Origin: an uncultured Oscillospiraceae bacterium
GTDB lineage: Bacteria > Bacillota > Clostridia > Oscillospirales > Oscillospiraceae
Direction of reading: 5' to 3'
Assembly (NCBI GenBank): GCA_934654755.1
Contig: CAKUGQ010000001.1
Location: forward strand, 115,187-179,186
Length of the DNA stretch: 64,000 bases
The notes beneath the pieces are model-generated. The model was not told the DNA's origin. It ran no database searches and saw nothing but the letters and a program-made list of their open reading frames with translations. Shown here in pieces: positions 36,696-45,935 of the stretch. The position numbers and the translations under genes were made by a program. Position 1 is the first letter of the stretch. The number at the start of each line of letters is the position of its first letter.

Positions 36696-39600
36696 AGCGA
36701 CCCTTTTCCAACCTCAGCCCGAAGACGAAGCGGCGTCTGCCGCTGGTCTATGCCTTTTGTCTGCCGTTCTTTATTTGCCTGATCGCGTTTGCCTGCATGG
36801 GCGCGTTTCCCTTCGGAGACCGTATGATTCTGGCGCACGACGGTTGGCATCAATACTTCCCGTTCCTCGTCTCCTTCCGGGAAAAGCTGCTCTCCGGCGG
36901 CAATCTGCAATACACATGGGACGTCGGCATGGGGATGAGCTATCTGTCGCTCTATTCCTATTATCTGGCCAGCCCGCTTTATCTGCTGTGCGTGCTGGTG
37001 CCGAAGTCGCTGCTTTCGGAATTCTATATGCTGCTGACGATGGTCAAGCTCTCGCTTGCCTCGCTGTTCTTTGCCTATTTTCTGCGCACTCTGTTCCGCA
37101 GAAACGACTGGACGCTGTGCGCGTTCTCTCTGATGTATGCTTTCTGTGCGTGGGCGGCGGGCTATTACTGGAATATTATGTGGCTCGACGTGTTCGCTCT
37201 GCTGCCGCTGCTCATTGCCGGTACGGTCAGCCTGCTGCGCGATGCACGCTTTCGCCTGTATGTCATTGCGCTGGCGCTGTCCCTGTGGAGCAATTACTAT
37301 ATTGCGTTTTTCTGCTGTATTTTTGTGGCGCTGTTCTTCTTTGCCTACTGCATCTGCAAATGGAACGGTTTTTTGGGCTTCCTGCGGCGTATCGGCCGCG
37401 CGGCCGTCGGTACGATTCTCGGCGTCGGCATGGCGGCGGTGCTGCTCGTTCCCACGCTCTATGCCATGCAGCACACCTATTCCGCCATCGGAAGCGACCC
37501 CTCGTGGCTTGCGCTGAACATCGCCGAGGGAGCAAACGGGATCGGGACGGCCGGCCAATCTACCTGGGAAATTATCAAGGTGCAGACGCTTCCCGGCGTC
37601 TGGAACGCCACACGGCAGGTGCTCACCGGTCTGCTCGACGGCACTACGGCGACGAAAATGTCCGGCCTGCCGAACATCTTTTCCGGAATGTCTGCCGTGG
37701 TTCTCGCACTGTACTTCTTCTGCTGCCGCAAGGTCAGCCTGCGGGAGAAATTTATCTCGGCATTTTTATTGGTTTTCTTCGTGCTGAGCTTTATCTTCCG
37801 TCGGCTGGACTATTACTGGCACGGGATGCATTTCCCGAATATGCTGCCCTACCGCTTCAGCTTTCTGTTCTCCTTTGTCCTGATTACCATGGCCTACCGC
37901 GCTTTTACTCTGGCGGACGGCTTCAGGCTCTGGCATCTGGCGATCATTGTTCCGCTGGCACTGGCGGTGATTGTCAACGGCTATTTTGAGGAGGTCAGCC
38001 TGTGGAAGCTGCTGCTGAGCCTCGCGGTGATCGTGCTTGGCGTGGTATTCTTCCTGATGCACCGTGTCGGTGGGAACTACCGTGTTATGGGGCGGTATCT
38101 GCTGTGTCTTACGATCGCACTGGAGATGTCGCTCAGCCTTGCGTTGGGTGCGGCAAACATTGGCGCGACCGTGCGCAGTACCTATCCCAAGGAGGGCGAC
38201 AGCGTGGAAAAGCTCCTGGAGCTGGCCGAAACGCTGGAACGGGAGCGCGGCAATCTGTTCTGGCGCGCGGAGACGGACGACACCTATACGCTCAATGAGG
38301 GCGCGCTGCTGGGCTATCACGGCGTATCGACCTTTACCTCCTCCGCCAATGCGATCTTCAACCGCTTCAGCGGCTCGCTGGGCTTTGCCTCCTGGCCGAG
38401 CAGCAATCGCTATGCCTATATTGAAAGCACTCCGTTCACCAATACGCTGTGCGGCATCCGCTATCTGTTCGACCGCAGCGGCACGCGCGGGGAGCAGCCG
38501 TTCTACCGTATTGTGGAAACGGACGGCAAGACCTCGCTGGTCGAATACGAGGGCTTCCTTTCGCTGGGCTTTATGACCAATGCCGAGCTGGCGAATTTCA
38601 CGGCCTCCTCGGCCGTTTATAACCCCTTTACGGAACAGGAACAGATGTTCCGTCAGGCTACGGGCATTACGAAATCGTTGTATTTCCACCTCAACGCTTC
38701 GTCGGTAGAGGGACAAAGCGACACCGTGCAGTTCTACCGCTCCGGAAATTCCGGCACGCAGTATTCCTTCAACACGAGCGGTGCGGAGGGCGACACCAAG
38801 CTGCGCATCCGCTATAAGCTCGACCGCGACGGCCTCGTGTGCATGACGAGCAATCACCCCACAAACGGAGTGGAAACGGTCAGCATCTACTGCAACGATA
38901 CGCTTGTGATGACGCGGAACATCAAGATCCGTGCGCTGTTCAATCTGGGCGCCTATCGGGAGGGCGACGTCATTACACTCGAATACAGTATGCCGAAGGA
39001 CAAATCCGGTGCGATCTCGGCGGATGTCGCCGTGCAGAACGACGATGTGCTGAGCGCCGGTCTGGAGACCCTGGCGGACGAATGCTGGAAGCTGACCGAG
39101 TTCTCCGATACACGTGTTTCCGGTACGATCGACGTGCTGGCCGACGGGCTGTTCTATACCTCCGTGCCCTATGAACCGGGCTGGACGGCCTATGTGGACG
39201 GCGAGCCCGTAGCGCTGGCGCAGAGCTACGACCCGGAAGAGGAGTCCCTTGTTGCACTGACCGACGCAGTCATTGCCTTCCCTCTCTCTGCGGGCAGCCA
39301 TACCGTTACACTGGAGTATCATGCGCCCGGTCTGAAGCTCGGTGCGATTGTTTCCGGCGCATGTCTGCTGGTCTTTGTGCTGCTGGTCGTTCTGCTGCGT
39401 AAGAGGCCGGTGCTGCTGCCCGACCCGGATACCGCGCCGGACGTCAACGCGTGGCTTGACGCACCGGAACCCGAGGAGCAGCCTGTCGGAGAGGAGGCGC
39501 CGTGGCTGCCGGATGCGCCGCAAACGGCTTTGCCGGATGAATCGCTGGAGTTTGAAAAGTGGCTCGACGAGTATAAGCGCCGCGAGTTGCCGGAGCTTGT

Positions 39601-39715
39601 CAGTGACGAGCCGCCGGAGGATTTCTCCGCGTATGCCGACGAGTCGGAATATGATGAAGAAGAGAGCTATTTCTACGGCGACGACGGGGAAGAGGACGAC
39701 GAAACAAACGGATAA
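36692..39715 (+). CDS. YfhO-family membrane protein
   Basis: A 1007-residue polytopic protein with about 13 helices in the first 470 residues. The signature is near the N-terminus (RMILAHDGWHQYFPF, YTWDVGMGMSYLSLYSYY). A large extracytoplasmic part (about 480-890) and one final helix (about 895-915) precede a 90-residue acidic cytoplasmic tail. YfhO proteins are GT-C-type membrane enzymes; in Bacillus and Listeria relatives they glycosylate lipoteichoic acid. The start overlaps the kinase stop by ATGA. The acidic C-terminal tail (DEEESYFYGDDGEEDDE) is an unusual addition. Confidence 0.9.
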   Translation: MKRPFSNLSPKTKRRLPLVYAFCLPFFICLIAFACMGAFPFGDRMILAHDGWHQYFPFLVSFREKLLSGGNLQYTWDVGMGMSYLSLYSYYLASPLYLLCVLVPKSLLSEFYMLLTMVKLSLASLFFAYFLRTLFRRNDWTLCAFSLMYAFCAWAAGYYWNIMWLDVFALLPLLIAGTVSLLRDARFRLYVIALALSLWSNYYIAFFCCIFVALFFFAYCICKWNGFLGFLRRIGRAAVGTILGVGMAAVLLVPTLYAMQHTYSAIGSDPSWLALNIAEGANGIGTAGQSTWEIIKVQTLPGVWNATRQVLTGLLDGTTATKMSGLPNIFSGMSAVVLALYFFCCRKVSLREKFISAFLLVFFVLSFIFRRLDYYWHGMHFPNMLPYRFSFLFSFVLITMAYRAFTLADGFRLWHLAIIVPLALAVIVNGYFEEVSLWKLLLSLAVIVLGVVFFLMHRVGGNYRVMGRYLLCLTIALEMSLSLALGAANIGATVRSTYPKEGDSVEKLLELAETLERERGNLFWRAETDDTYTLNEGALLGYHGVSTFTSSANAIFNRFSGSLGFASWPSSNRYAYIESTPFTNTLCGIRYLFDRSGTRGEQPFYRIVETDGKTSLVEYEGFLSLGFMTNAELANFTASSAVYNPFTEQEQMFRQATGITKSLYFHLNASSVEGQSDTVQFYRSGNSGTQYSFNTSGAEGDTKLRIRYKLDRDGLVCMTSNHPTNGVETVSIYCNDTLVMTRNIKIRALFNLGAYREGDVITLEYSMPKDKSGAISADVAVQNDDVLSAGLETLADECWKLTEFSDTRVSGTIDVLADGLFYTSVPYEPGWTAYVDGEPVALAQSYDPEEESLVALTDAVIAFPLSAGSHTVTLEYHAPGLKLGAIVSGACLLVFVLLVVLLRKRPVLLPDPDTAPDVNAWLDAPEPEEQPVGEEAPWLPDAPQTALPDESLEFEKWLDEYKRRELPELVSDEPPEDFSAYADESEYDEEESYFYGDDGEEDDETNG

Positions 39716-39763
39716 AACATGGCGGCGGCCGCTTCCCGTAAGCGGTCGCCGCAGCGTATTTTG

Positions 39764-39793
39764 ATTGCCGCGGGCAGCGCTGCCCGCGGCAAT
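39764..39793. terminator. 30-bp perfect palindrome between convergent genes
   Basis: Perfect palindrome of 30 bases (half-site ATTGCCGCGGGCAGC) between the YfhO gene and the convergent mnmG. Probably a bidirectional terminator or cruciform; T-runs are short on both sides. Confidence 0.65.
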
Positions 39794-39798
39794 TTCGT

Positions 39799-41670
39799 TT
39801 ATTGTTTTCTGCGCTCGAGCCAGATCAGAAGCACCGCAATGTCGGCGGGTGACACGCCGGAGATGCGGCTTGCCTGCCCGACGGACAACGGACGAAGCTG
39901 CGCGAGCTTTTGTCTTGCTTCCAATCGCAGTCCTTCAATGGCGCCGTAATCGAGGTCCGGCGGCAGCAGGCGCGTCTCCGCGCGGCGGAAGTCCTCCACC
40001 TGCTGCTCCTGGCGGCGCAAATAGCCCTCATATTTGACACGGATCTCTACCTGCCGCGTGACCTCGCCGGGAAGCTCCGGGCGGTCACGATCAAAGGGTG
40101 CAAGATCGGCATAGCACAGCTCAGGGCGGCGCAGCAGATCCGACAGCCGTGCGGAGCTGACAACCTCCGATGAGCCGCGGCTGCGGAGAAACGCATTCAG
40201 TTGTTCGCTTGCCGGCGTGCCCGTTGCGTCCAGACGACGCATTTCGGCGCGAACGGCGGCATATTTTGCCTCGACCGCCGCAAGACGCGCATCCGATACC
40301 AGTCCGATGCGGTGACCGATGGCGCACAGACGTTCGTCGGCGTTGTCCTGACGGTGCAGCAGGCGGTACTCGCTGCGCGAGGTCATAATGCGGTACGGTT
40401 CCTCGGTTCCCTTGGTGACAAGATCGTCAATGAGCGTGCCGATATAGCCGTCCGAACGCTTCAGCAGGAGCGGCTCACGACCGAGCAGCTTCAGGGCGGC
40501 ATTGACGCCTGCGACAAAGCCCTGCGCCGCCGCCTCCTCGTAGCCGGACGAGCCGTTGAACTGCCCCGCGCCGTACAGACCGGGGAGTTTTTTGCATTCC
40601 AGTGTGGCGAACAGCTCCGTCGGGTCTACGCACTCGTATTCGATGGCGTAAGCCGGACGCAGAATCTCGGCGTGCTCCAGTCCGCGGACGGTGTGCAGCA
40701 TGGCAAGCTGTACGTCCTCCGGCAGACTCGAAGAAAAGCCCTGTAAATACATCTCATTCGTATTGAGCCCGCAGGGCTCCAGAAAGAGCTGATGGCGTGG
40801 CTTGTCGGCGAAACGAACGACTTTTGTTTCAATGCTGGGACAGTAGCGCGGCCCGACGCCCGTGATCGTCCCGTCGTAAAGTGGGGAGCGGGAAAGATTT
40901 TTGCGGATGATCTCATGTGTACGCTCGTTCGTATAGGTCAGGTAGCACAACGCGCGGTTTTCCGGCGGCGTCCGCGTGGAAAAGGAGAAGGGCTCCGGTG
41001 CTTCGTCGCCGGGCTGCGGCTCCATGACGGAAAAGTCCACGCTGCGCGCGTTGATGCGCGGCGGCGTGCCTGTTTTGAAACGGCGCAGATTCAGTCCGAG
41101 CGCGCGAAGGCAGTCGGTCAGCTCCGTGGCGTTGTGCATTCCGTCCGGACCGGATTCGATGCAGCTCTCGCCGGTGATGACGCGGCTGGAAAGATAGGTC
41201 CCTGCCGCAACGACACAGGCGCGGACGGGGTGGATCGCACCGAGCTGCGTAACGACGGCGCTGACGCGTCCGTTTTCCGTCCGGATCCGTACGACGGTCG
41301 CCTGCTTGAGAAAGACGTTCGGCTCGGTTTCCAGGACATGTTTCATGTGCTCCTGATAGCGCCTGCGATCTGCCTGCGCCCGCAGGGAGTGTACCGCGGG
41401 ACCCTTGCCGAGATTGAGCATCCGATACTGGATGCAGCAGGCGTCCGCTGCGCGAGCCATTTCCCCGCCGAGCGCGTCCAGCTCACGCACAAGATGCCCC
41501 TTTCCCGTGCCGCCGATGGCGGGGTTACAGGGCATATTACCGACGGCGTCAAGATTGATGGTGAATACCGCTACGCGCAGACCCAGCCGTGCGGCGGCAA
41601 GCGCCGCCTCGATTCCGGCATGACCCGCACCGATGACGGCAATGTCATAGCTTTCCGATAGATATTGCAT
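39799..41670 (-). CDS. mnmG: tRNA uridine 5-carboxymethylaminomethyl modification protein
   Basis: A 623-residue FAD enzyme (GidA) that, with MnmE, modifies U34 of tRNAs reading A/G-ending codons. The FAD site is at the N-terminus (YDIAVIGAGHAGIEAA). Family blocks include CNPAIGGTGKGHLVRE, GTYLSSRVITG, FKTGTPPRIN, YLQGFSSSLPEDVQ, PGLYGAGQFNGSSGYEEAAAQG and the C-terminal tRNA-binding part (YEGYLRRQEQQVEDF). It is the last gene of a minus-strand run and follows rsmG by 12 bases. Confidence 0.98.
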   Translation of the reverse strand: MQYLSESYDIAVIGAGHAGIEAALAAARLGLRVAVFTINLDAVGNMPCNPAIGGTGKGHLVRELDALGGEMARAADACCIQYRMLNLGKGPAVHSLRAQADRRRYQEHMKHVLETEPNVFLKQATVVRIRTENGRVSAVVTQLGAIHPVRACVVAAGTYLSSRVITGESCIESGPDGMHNATELTDCLRALGLNLRRFKTGTPPRINARSVDFSVMEPQPGDEAPEPFSFSTRTPPENRALCYLTYTNERTHEIIRKNLSRSPLYDGTITGVGPRYCPSIETKVVRFADKPRHQLFLEPCGLNTNEMYLQGFSSSLPEDVQLAMLHTVRGLEHAEILRPAYAIEYECVDPTELFATLECKKLPGLYGAGQFNGSSGYEEAAAQGFVAGVNAALKLLGREPLLLKRSDGYIGTLIDDLVTKGTEEPYRIMTSRSEYRLLHRQDNADERLCAIGHRIGLVSDARLAAVEAKYAAVRAEMRRLDATGTPASEQLNAFLRSRGSSEVVSSARLSDLLRRPELCYADLAPFDRDRPELPGEVTRQVEIRVKYEGYLRRQEQQVEDFRRAETRLLPPDLDYGAIEGLRLEARQKLAQLRPLSVGQASRISGVSPADIAVLLIWLERRKQ

Positions 41671-41682
41671 GGCGTTCCTTCT

Positions 41683-42369
41683 TTACAGCGGCTGCTGCCG
41701 GATTTTTGCAAAGCGGCGCGGATAAGAGGCGGGTGTGGGCGCATATTTGCGGATACACAGTATGCGCCGCGGCGCACCGTCAACGGTGTAGTCGTAAACC
41801 GACTCCAGTCGCCCGCCAAGCAGACGCAGCGCACGCTGCGCTTCGGCCAGCTCCTCGTCGGCGCTTGCGGCCTTCATTGCCAGAAACAGCCCACCGATGC
41901 GTACGAGCGGCAGGCACAGCTCGCACAGGATGTTCAGCCGTGCAACGGCGCGGGAAACGGCAATGTCAAAGCGCTCCCGCTCCGGAAATTCCTCTGCGCG
42001 GGCGCAGACGCAGCGGGCATCGACGCCGAGAGAGGCAAGCGTTTCGCTGAGCCAGTGCACGCGCTTTTGCAGGCTGTCGAGCAGTGTCAGACGCAGACTC
42101 GGTTCGCCGAGCTTCAGTGCGACGCCGGGAAAGCCTGCGCCGCAGCCGACGTCGATCACGTCTTTATGCTGCAGGTCGGCGGCGCGAAGCAGTGCAAGAC
42201 TGTCGGCAAAATGTAGCCGCGCCACGGTCTGCGGCTCGGTAATGGCGGTCAGGTTCATGACCGTGTTTTTCTCAAGCAGCGCGTCGGCAAAGCGGCACAT
42301 CTGCATAAGCTGTGCATCCGTGAGCGTAAGGCCGAGCCGCACCGCCTCGGCGCGAAGTGTTTCTTTCAT
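41683..42369 (-). CDS. rsmG: 16S rRNA (guanine-527-N7) methyltransferase
   Basis: A 228-residue Rossmann-fold methyltransferase (GidB). The S-adenosylmethionine motif is DVGCGAGFPGVALKL. Other conserved parts are NLTAI, LLDSLQKRVHWLSE and AVSRAVARLNILCELC. The open frame begins inside mnmE; ATG 42369 is chosen since the domain starts there (KETLRAEAVRLG), though the ribosome binding site is weak. It sits between mnmE and mnmG, whereas the common Firmicutes order is mnmE-mnmG-rsmG. Confidence 0.95.
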   Translation of the reverse strand: MKETLRAEAVRLGLTLTDAQLMQMCRFADALLEKNTVMNLTAITEPQTVARLHFADSLALLRAADLQHKDVIDVGCGAGFPGVALKLGEPSLRLTLLDSLQKRVHWLSETLASLGVDARCVCARAEEFPERERFDIAVSRAVARLNILCELCLPLVRIGGLFLAMKAASADEELAEAQRALRLLGGRLESVYDYTVDGAPRRILCIRKYAPTPASYPRRFAKIRQQPL

Positions 42370-42379
42370 AAAAGCATCC

Positions 42380-43732
42380 CTATTTTCCCACGCAGAAGCG
42401 GGAGAAGATCTCGTTTGTAATGTCTTCGCGGACGGTACGTCCCGTGACCTCGCCGAGCGCGAGCAGCGCTTCCTCGGCATCGGTCAGCACGGCATCCGGC
42501 GTGATACCGCGTGAAAGCGCCTCCTGCGCGCGTAAAACGGCGTTTTTTGCACGCAGGATTGCGCCGAACTGTCTGGTGTTGGTCAAAACGGAGCCGTCGC
42601 AGTGTATTTCTCCGCCGAAATGCGCCTCGATACGGGCAACCAATGCGTCAAGGCCCTCGCCGGTTTTTGCGCAGAGTGAGACGGTTTCCTTCAGCGGCAG
42701 CGAGTCGATGCACGCGGGAAGATCGGACTTGTTGAGTACACCGATGCATACCGGTGCGGCGGCGGCCAGACGCAGGGCGCGTTCGTCCTCCGTTGTCCAC
42801 GATGCGGAAGCGTCGCAGACGAAGATCGCCAGCTCGGCCTCCCGTGCCGCTTGTTCCGAACGGCCGACGCCCAGCGCCTCAATGCGGTCGGAGGCTTCGC
42901 GGATTCCCGCCGTGTCCGTCAGACGAAGCAGCACGTTCCCGGCGCGGACGGACTCCTGTACGGTGTCGCGCGTGGTTCCGGCGATGTCGGTGACGATAAC
43001 GCGCTCAAAACCTGCCAGCGCGTTGAACAGAGAAGACTTTCCGGTGTTCGGACGACCGAGAAGGACGGTGGAAACGCCGTTTTTCAGGCGGCGGCCATGC
43101 TCATAGCTTTTCAACATGGCTTCCAGTCCGGCGGCGGCATATTCCAACGTCTCCGAGAGCTCTCGAGCGGTAAAGTCCTCGATGTCCTCGTCGGGGTAAT
43201 CCAGAACGGCGTGGAAATGGCTGCACAGGCCGGTCAGTGCATCGTAAACGGGCGCAATGCGGCGCAGCAGCGCACCGCCGAGCTGCCCGGCGGCATTGGC
43301 GGCAGCATCGGCGGATTCGGCGTCGATCAGATCCACGACGGCTTCCGCCTGTGTCAGATCGAGCTTTCCGTTTAGAAAGGCGCGCTTTGTAAACTCGCCG
43401 GGGCCTGCCTGCCGTGCACCTGCGGCAAAAAGCGCCTCCAGTGCGGCGGCAAGCATGGCGGGAGAACCATGACATTGCAGCTCTACGGTGTCTTCTCCTG
43501 TATAGGAATGCGGTGCACGGGCACAGACGGCGAGCGCCTGATCAATGACGCGGCCGCTGCGGTCGCGCAGCGTACCGAGCATGAGCTTGCGGTCCGGAGC
43601 ATTGCCGAGGCTGCCGCGCTCCGGGGTAAAAATCTGCGCGGCGACGGCAATGCAGCCGTCGCCGGACAGTCGAAGGATGCCGATGGCACAGGGTGCGCGC
43701 CCTGTGGCAACGGCGGCAATGACGTCTGTCAT
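42380..43732 (-). CDS. mnmE: tRNA modification GTPase MnmE
   Basis: A 450-residue tRNA-modifying GTPase (TrmE). The N-terminal formyl-THF-binding domain begins DVIAAVATGRAPCAIGILR. The G domain shows GRPNTGKSSLFNAL, DIAGTTRDTV, LTDTAG and NKSD, and the C-terminal FCVGK cysteine motif is intact. The N-terminal domain also has VELQCHGSPAML and GPGEFTKRAFLNGKLDLTQAEAV. It lies 7 bases after the peptidase gene on the same strand and precedes rsmG. Confidence 0.98.
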   Translation of the reverse strand: MTDVIAAVATGRAPCAIGILRLSGDGCIAVAAQIFTPERGSLGNAPDRKLMLGTLRDRSGRVIDQALAVCARAPHSYTGEDTVELQCHGSPAMLAAALEALFAAGARQAGPGEFTKRAFLNGKLDLTQAEAVVDLIDAESADAAANAAGQLGGALLRRIAPVYDALTGLCSHFHAVLDYPDEDIEDFTARELSETLEYAAAGLEAMLKSYEHGRRLKNGVSTVLLGRPNTGKSSLFNALAGFERVIVTDIAGTTRDTVQESVRAGNVLLRLTDTAGIREASDRIEALGVGRSEQAAREAELAIFVCDASASWTTEDERALRLAAAAPVCIGVLNKSDLPACIDSLPLKETVSLCAKTGEGLDALVARIEAHFGGEIHCDGSVLTNTRQFGAILRAKNAVLRAQEALSRGITPDAVLTDAEEALLALGEVTGRTVREDITNEIFSRFCVGK

Positions 43733-43739
43733 GGGTGAT

Positions 43740-45545
43740 TCACCTCGTTAACCGGTCCTGATAAAAGTCCGCCAGCTCCGCAATGCGGCCTTCCACGAAG
43801 GGCGAATCCATACCGGCTTCCTCCAGCAGCTCCAGAACGCCGCGCCCGGGAGCGAGCGTCAGCAGTTTTTCAAAGAGCGCAAAGCCGGAACCGTCGCTCA
43901 GCTCGCTGCGATAGAGCTGCAGAGCCGCATCGCCGGAGATGCAGTAGCTGATGACATAATACGGCGCAATAAAGAAATGGTTGACGTCGATCCAGGACGG
44001 CTCGCCCTCGGAAGACAGGCCGGAGGTCGAGAGCTTGAAGCGCTTGCAGCATTCCTCAAAGAGTTGGTTCAGACGGGTGGGGGTCAGCTCGTCGTCCGGA
44101 AGGCGATATGCCAGATCTTCAAATTCGGCATAGCATGCCTGCCCAAGGAAGATGGAAAGACTGTCCGCCAGCTTGGACTTGGAGAGCTGCGCGGCATCCG
44201 ACTCGCTCAGACCGATGCGGCTGAGCGCCAGATATTCCATGCTCTGCGAGAAGATTTCGTTGCAGTCGATCCGACCGGTGGTGTTGTAGTTGACGTAGCC
44301 GTCGACAAAATGGCCGAACTCGTGCGCCGTGGTCAGCACGTCGTCGATGTCGCCGGTGGGAGAGACATATACAAAGGGCATTTCATAGCCGTTGAGATAT
44401 GTCATGTAGGAGCCGGACATTTTGTTGACCGAGGCGGTCAGGTCGTAGAGCTTGTGCTGCATCATGTAGTCGTAGGCCGCTTTCACGTCCCCGCCGAGAC
44501 TATCGGCGAGCAGAGCGAGCTTTTCCAGAACCTCCTGCGATGAGCACCAGCGCGAGAAATTGGCACGGCGGATCAGACGGTATTTCGGTGAGAGGTATTT
44601 TGCGATGGCGGCGGTGTACTGCCGCGCCTGTTCGGGCGTATAGTCACGGTCGTAGTAGTAATCGTAGGCAAGGGTGGCATAGCTGTCGTAGCCGGCTTTG
44701 GCGGCGATCTCCTTGCGCACGCGAATGAGCTTGATAAAGAGCTCTGCGGCAAGGGGGTTGTACTTTTCGTAGTAACGCTGATAGATGCGCGTATAGAGAT
44801 CGGAGCTGGTGGCTGTGGAGAGCAGCTCGTCGAAGGAACACTCCTCGCCGCGCCACGTAATGGTGGGAGCGTTTTGCAGCGCCATATACTGCGCCTGCAG
44901 CTCGCTCTCCTGCTGCATGAGAGCAACGACGTCACTGTTGGAGAACAGGGAGCCGGCCGCACCGCCCAGCGTATCAAAATAACCCTCGCCGAAGTAATCA
45001 CGCTCGAGCTGCGCAGACATCAGACTTGCGGCCATTTTGCTCTCACAGGCCGAACGGGCGTTGCGGATCAGCGGATCCTGCTGCTTCAGCCAGAGATATT
45101 CGGCGTAGTAGAACTCGTCGGAGAGGTTGAGCGTGTAGCGGATGTAGGCCAGATTGCTCATTGTGTCAAAGTTAAGATAGCCTTGGTAGGCTTCGTCATA
45201 GACCGAGATGATAAGCTCGGGCGACGCGCCCTGACCGACAAGCTCCTGTGCTTTTTCAAAGCCCTTGCGGATGGCGTCCGCGTCCGGACGGCGGTAGGGA
45301 ATGTCCGAGAAGACGAGCTCGCCGCGATAATGGCGGTCGGGGTCCCCCGGCTCGCTCGGTTCGGTCGAACCGGAATTCTGCGTGACGCCGGAGGGTGAGA
45401 TCGATCCCCGCGTCGGCTCCGAGCCGGACTGTGTTGAGGGTGTGAGATATACGGGGTAGGGAACGAGTAGGGGAACGCAGCCCTGCAGCAGCAGCGTGAT
45501 TACAAGCAAAAAGGCAACCAGAGCGGCCCGAGTTTTTCGCTTCAT
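43740..45545 (-). CDS. M3-like oligoendopeptidase lipoprotein
   Basis: A 601-residue secreted zinc peptidase related to family M3 (oligoendopeptidase F type). A lipoprotein signal (LLVITLLLQGC, lipid attached to the Cys near residue 23) is followed by a Ser/Thr/Pro-rich linker and the helical catalytic domain with HEFGHFVDGYVNYN, in which HExxH binds zinc. The downstream Glu is probably in SQSMEYLALSR. Anchoring on the cell surface suggests peptide digestion outside the membrane. The gene is the first of the run with mnmE, rsmG and mnmG. Confidence 0.88.
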   Translation of the reverse strand: MKRKTRAALVAFLLVITLLLQGCVPLLVPYPVYLTPSTQSGSEPTRGSISPSGVTQNSGSTEPSEPGDPDRHYRGELVFSDIPYRRPDADAIRKGFEKAQELVGQGASPELIISVYDEAYQGYLNFDTMSNLAYIRYTLNLSDEFYYAEYLWLKQQDPLIRNARSACESKMAASLMSAQLERDYFGEGYFDTLGGAAGSLFSNSDVVALMQQESELQAQYMALQNAPTITWRGEECSFDELLSTATSSDLYTRIYQRYYEKYNPLAAELFIKLIRVRKEIAAKAGYDSYATLAYDYYYDRDYTPEQARQYTAAIAKYLSPKYRLIRRANFSRWCSSQEVLEKLALLADSLGGDVKAAYDYMMQHKLYDLTASVNKMSGSYMTYLNGYEMPFVYVSPTGDIDDVLTTAHEFGHFVDGYVNYNTTGRIDCNEIFSQSMEYLALSRIGLSESDAAQLSKSKLADSLSIFLGQACYAEFEDLAYRLPDDELTPTRLNQLFEECCKRFKLSTSGLSSEGEPSWIDVNHFFIAPYYVISYCISGDAALQLYRSELSDGSGFALFEKLLTLAPGRGVLELLEEAGMDSPFVEGRIAELADFYQDRLTR

Positions 45546-45635
45546 AAAGATCCGTCCTTTCCGGAAGGTATACTTTTGGTATTATATCAGAAAAAACGGA
45601 TGTTGTATAGTTTTTTTTCTAACAATCGGCGTGAC

Positions 45636-45759
45636 TGTGAAAAACGTAGAAAAACCGGGTCCCGCGGGAGAGGTTTCCATAATTCCGGAAGATAATGCTG
45701 TGCATAAGTCTGTGAAAATGTTGATAACACAACGGCTGCGGGCAGACGGCTGTGCAAAA
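45636..45759. promoter_or_regulatory. Cluster of DnaA-box-like 9-mers in divergent gap
   Basis: The gap 45546-45935 between divergent genes contains TGTGCATAA (45699-45707), an exact match to the reverse of TTATNCACA. Weaker relatives are TGTGAAAAA (45636), TGTGAAAAT (45711) and TGTGCAAAA (45751). The gap also holds extended -10 promoters (TGATATAAT) facing each way near 45580 (minus) and 45877-45885 (plus). Origin function is unproven. Confidence 0.3.
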
Positions 45760-45876
45760 AACAGCGGCATTATGTCGACTATGCTACCAATGCCGCACCG
45801 CTGGGCAAAATGCCGAAGCGGCGAAAAAAAAGAGCGCGGGAAATACGCTTTTTTGTAGCATTTGTACTGCCGCATG

Positions 45877-45885
45877 TGATATAAT
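45877..45885 (+). promoter_or_regulatory. Extended -10 promoter of the U32 gene
   Basis: TGATATAAT with no good -35 box, about 45 bases before the U32 start codon. Confidence 0.55.
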
Positions 45886-45935
45886 CATTCGCACAAACCG
45901 TATTGCAGGAAAACCTTCTTCGGGAGTTTAAGAAT

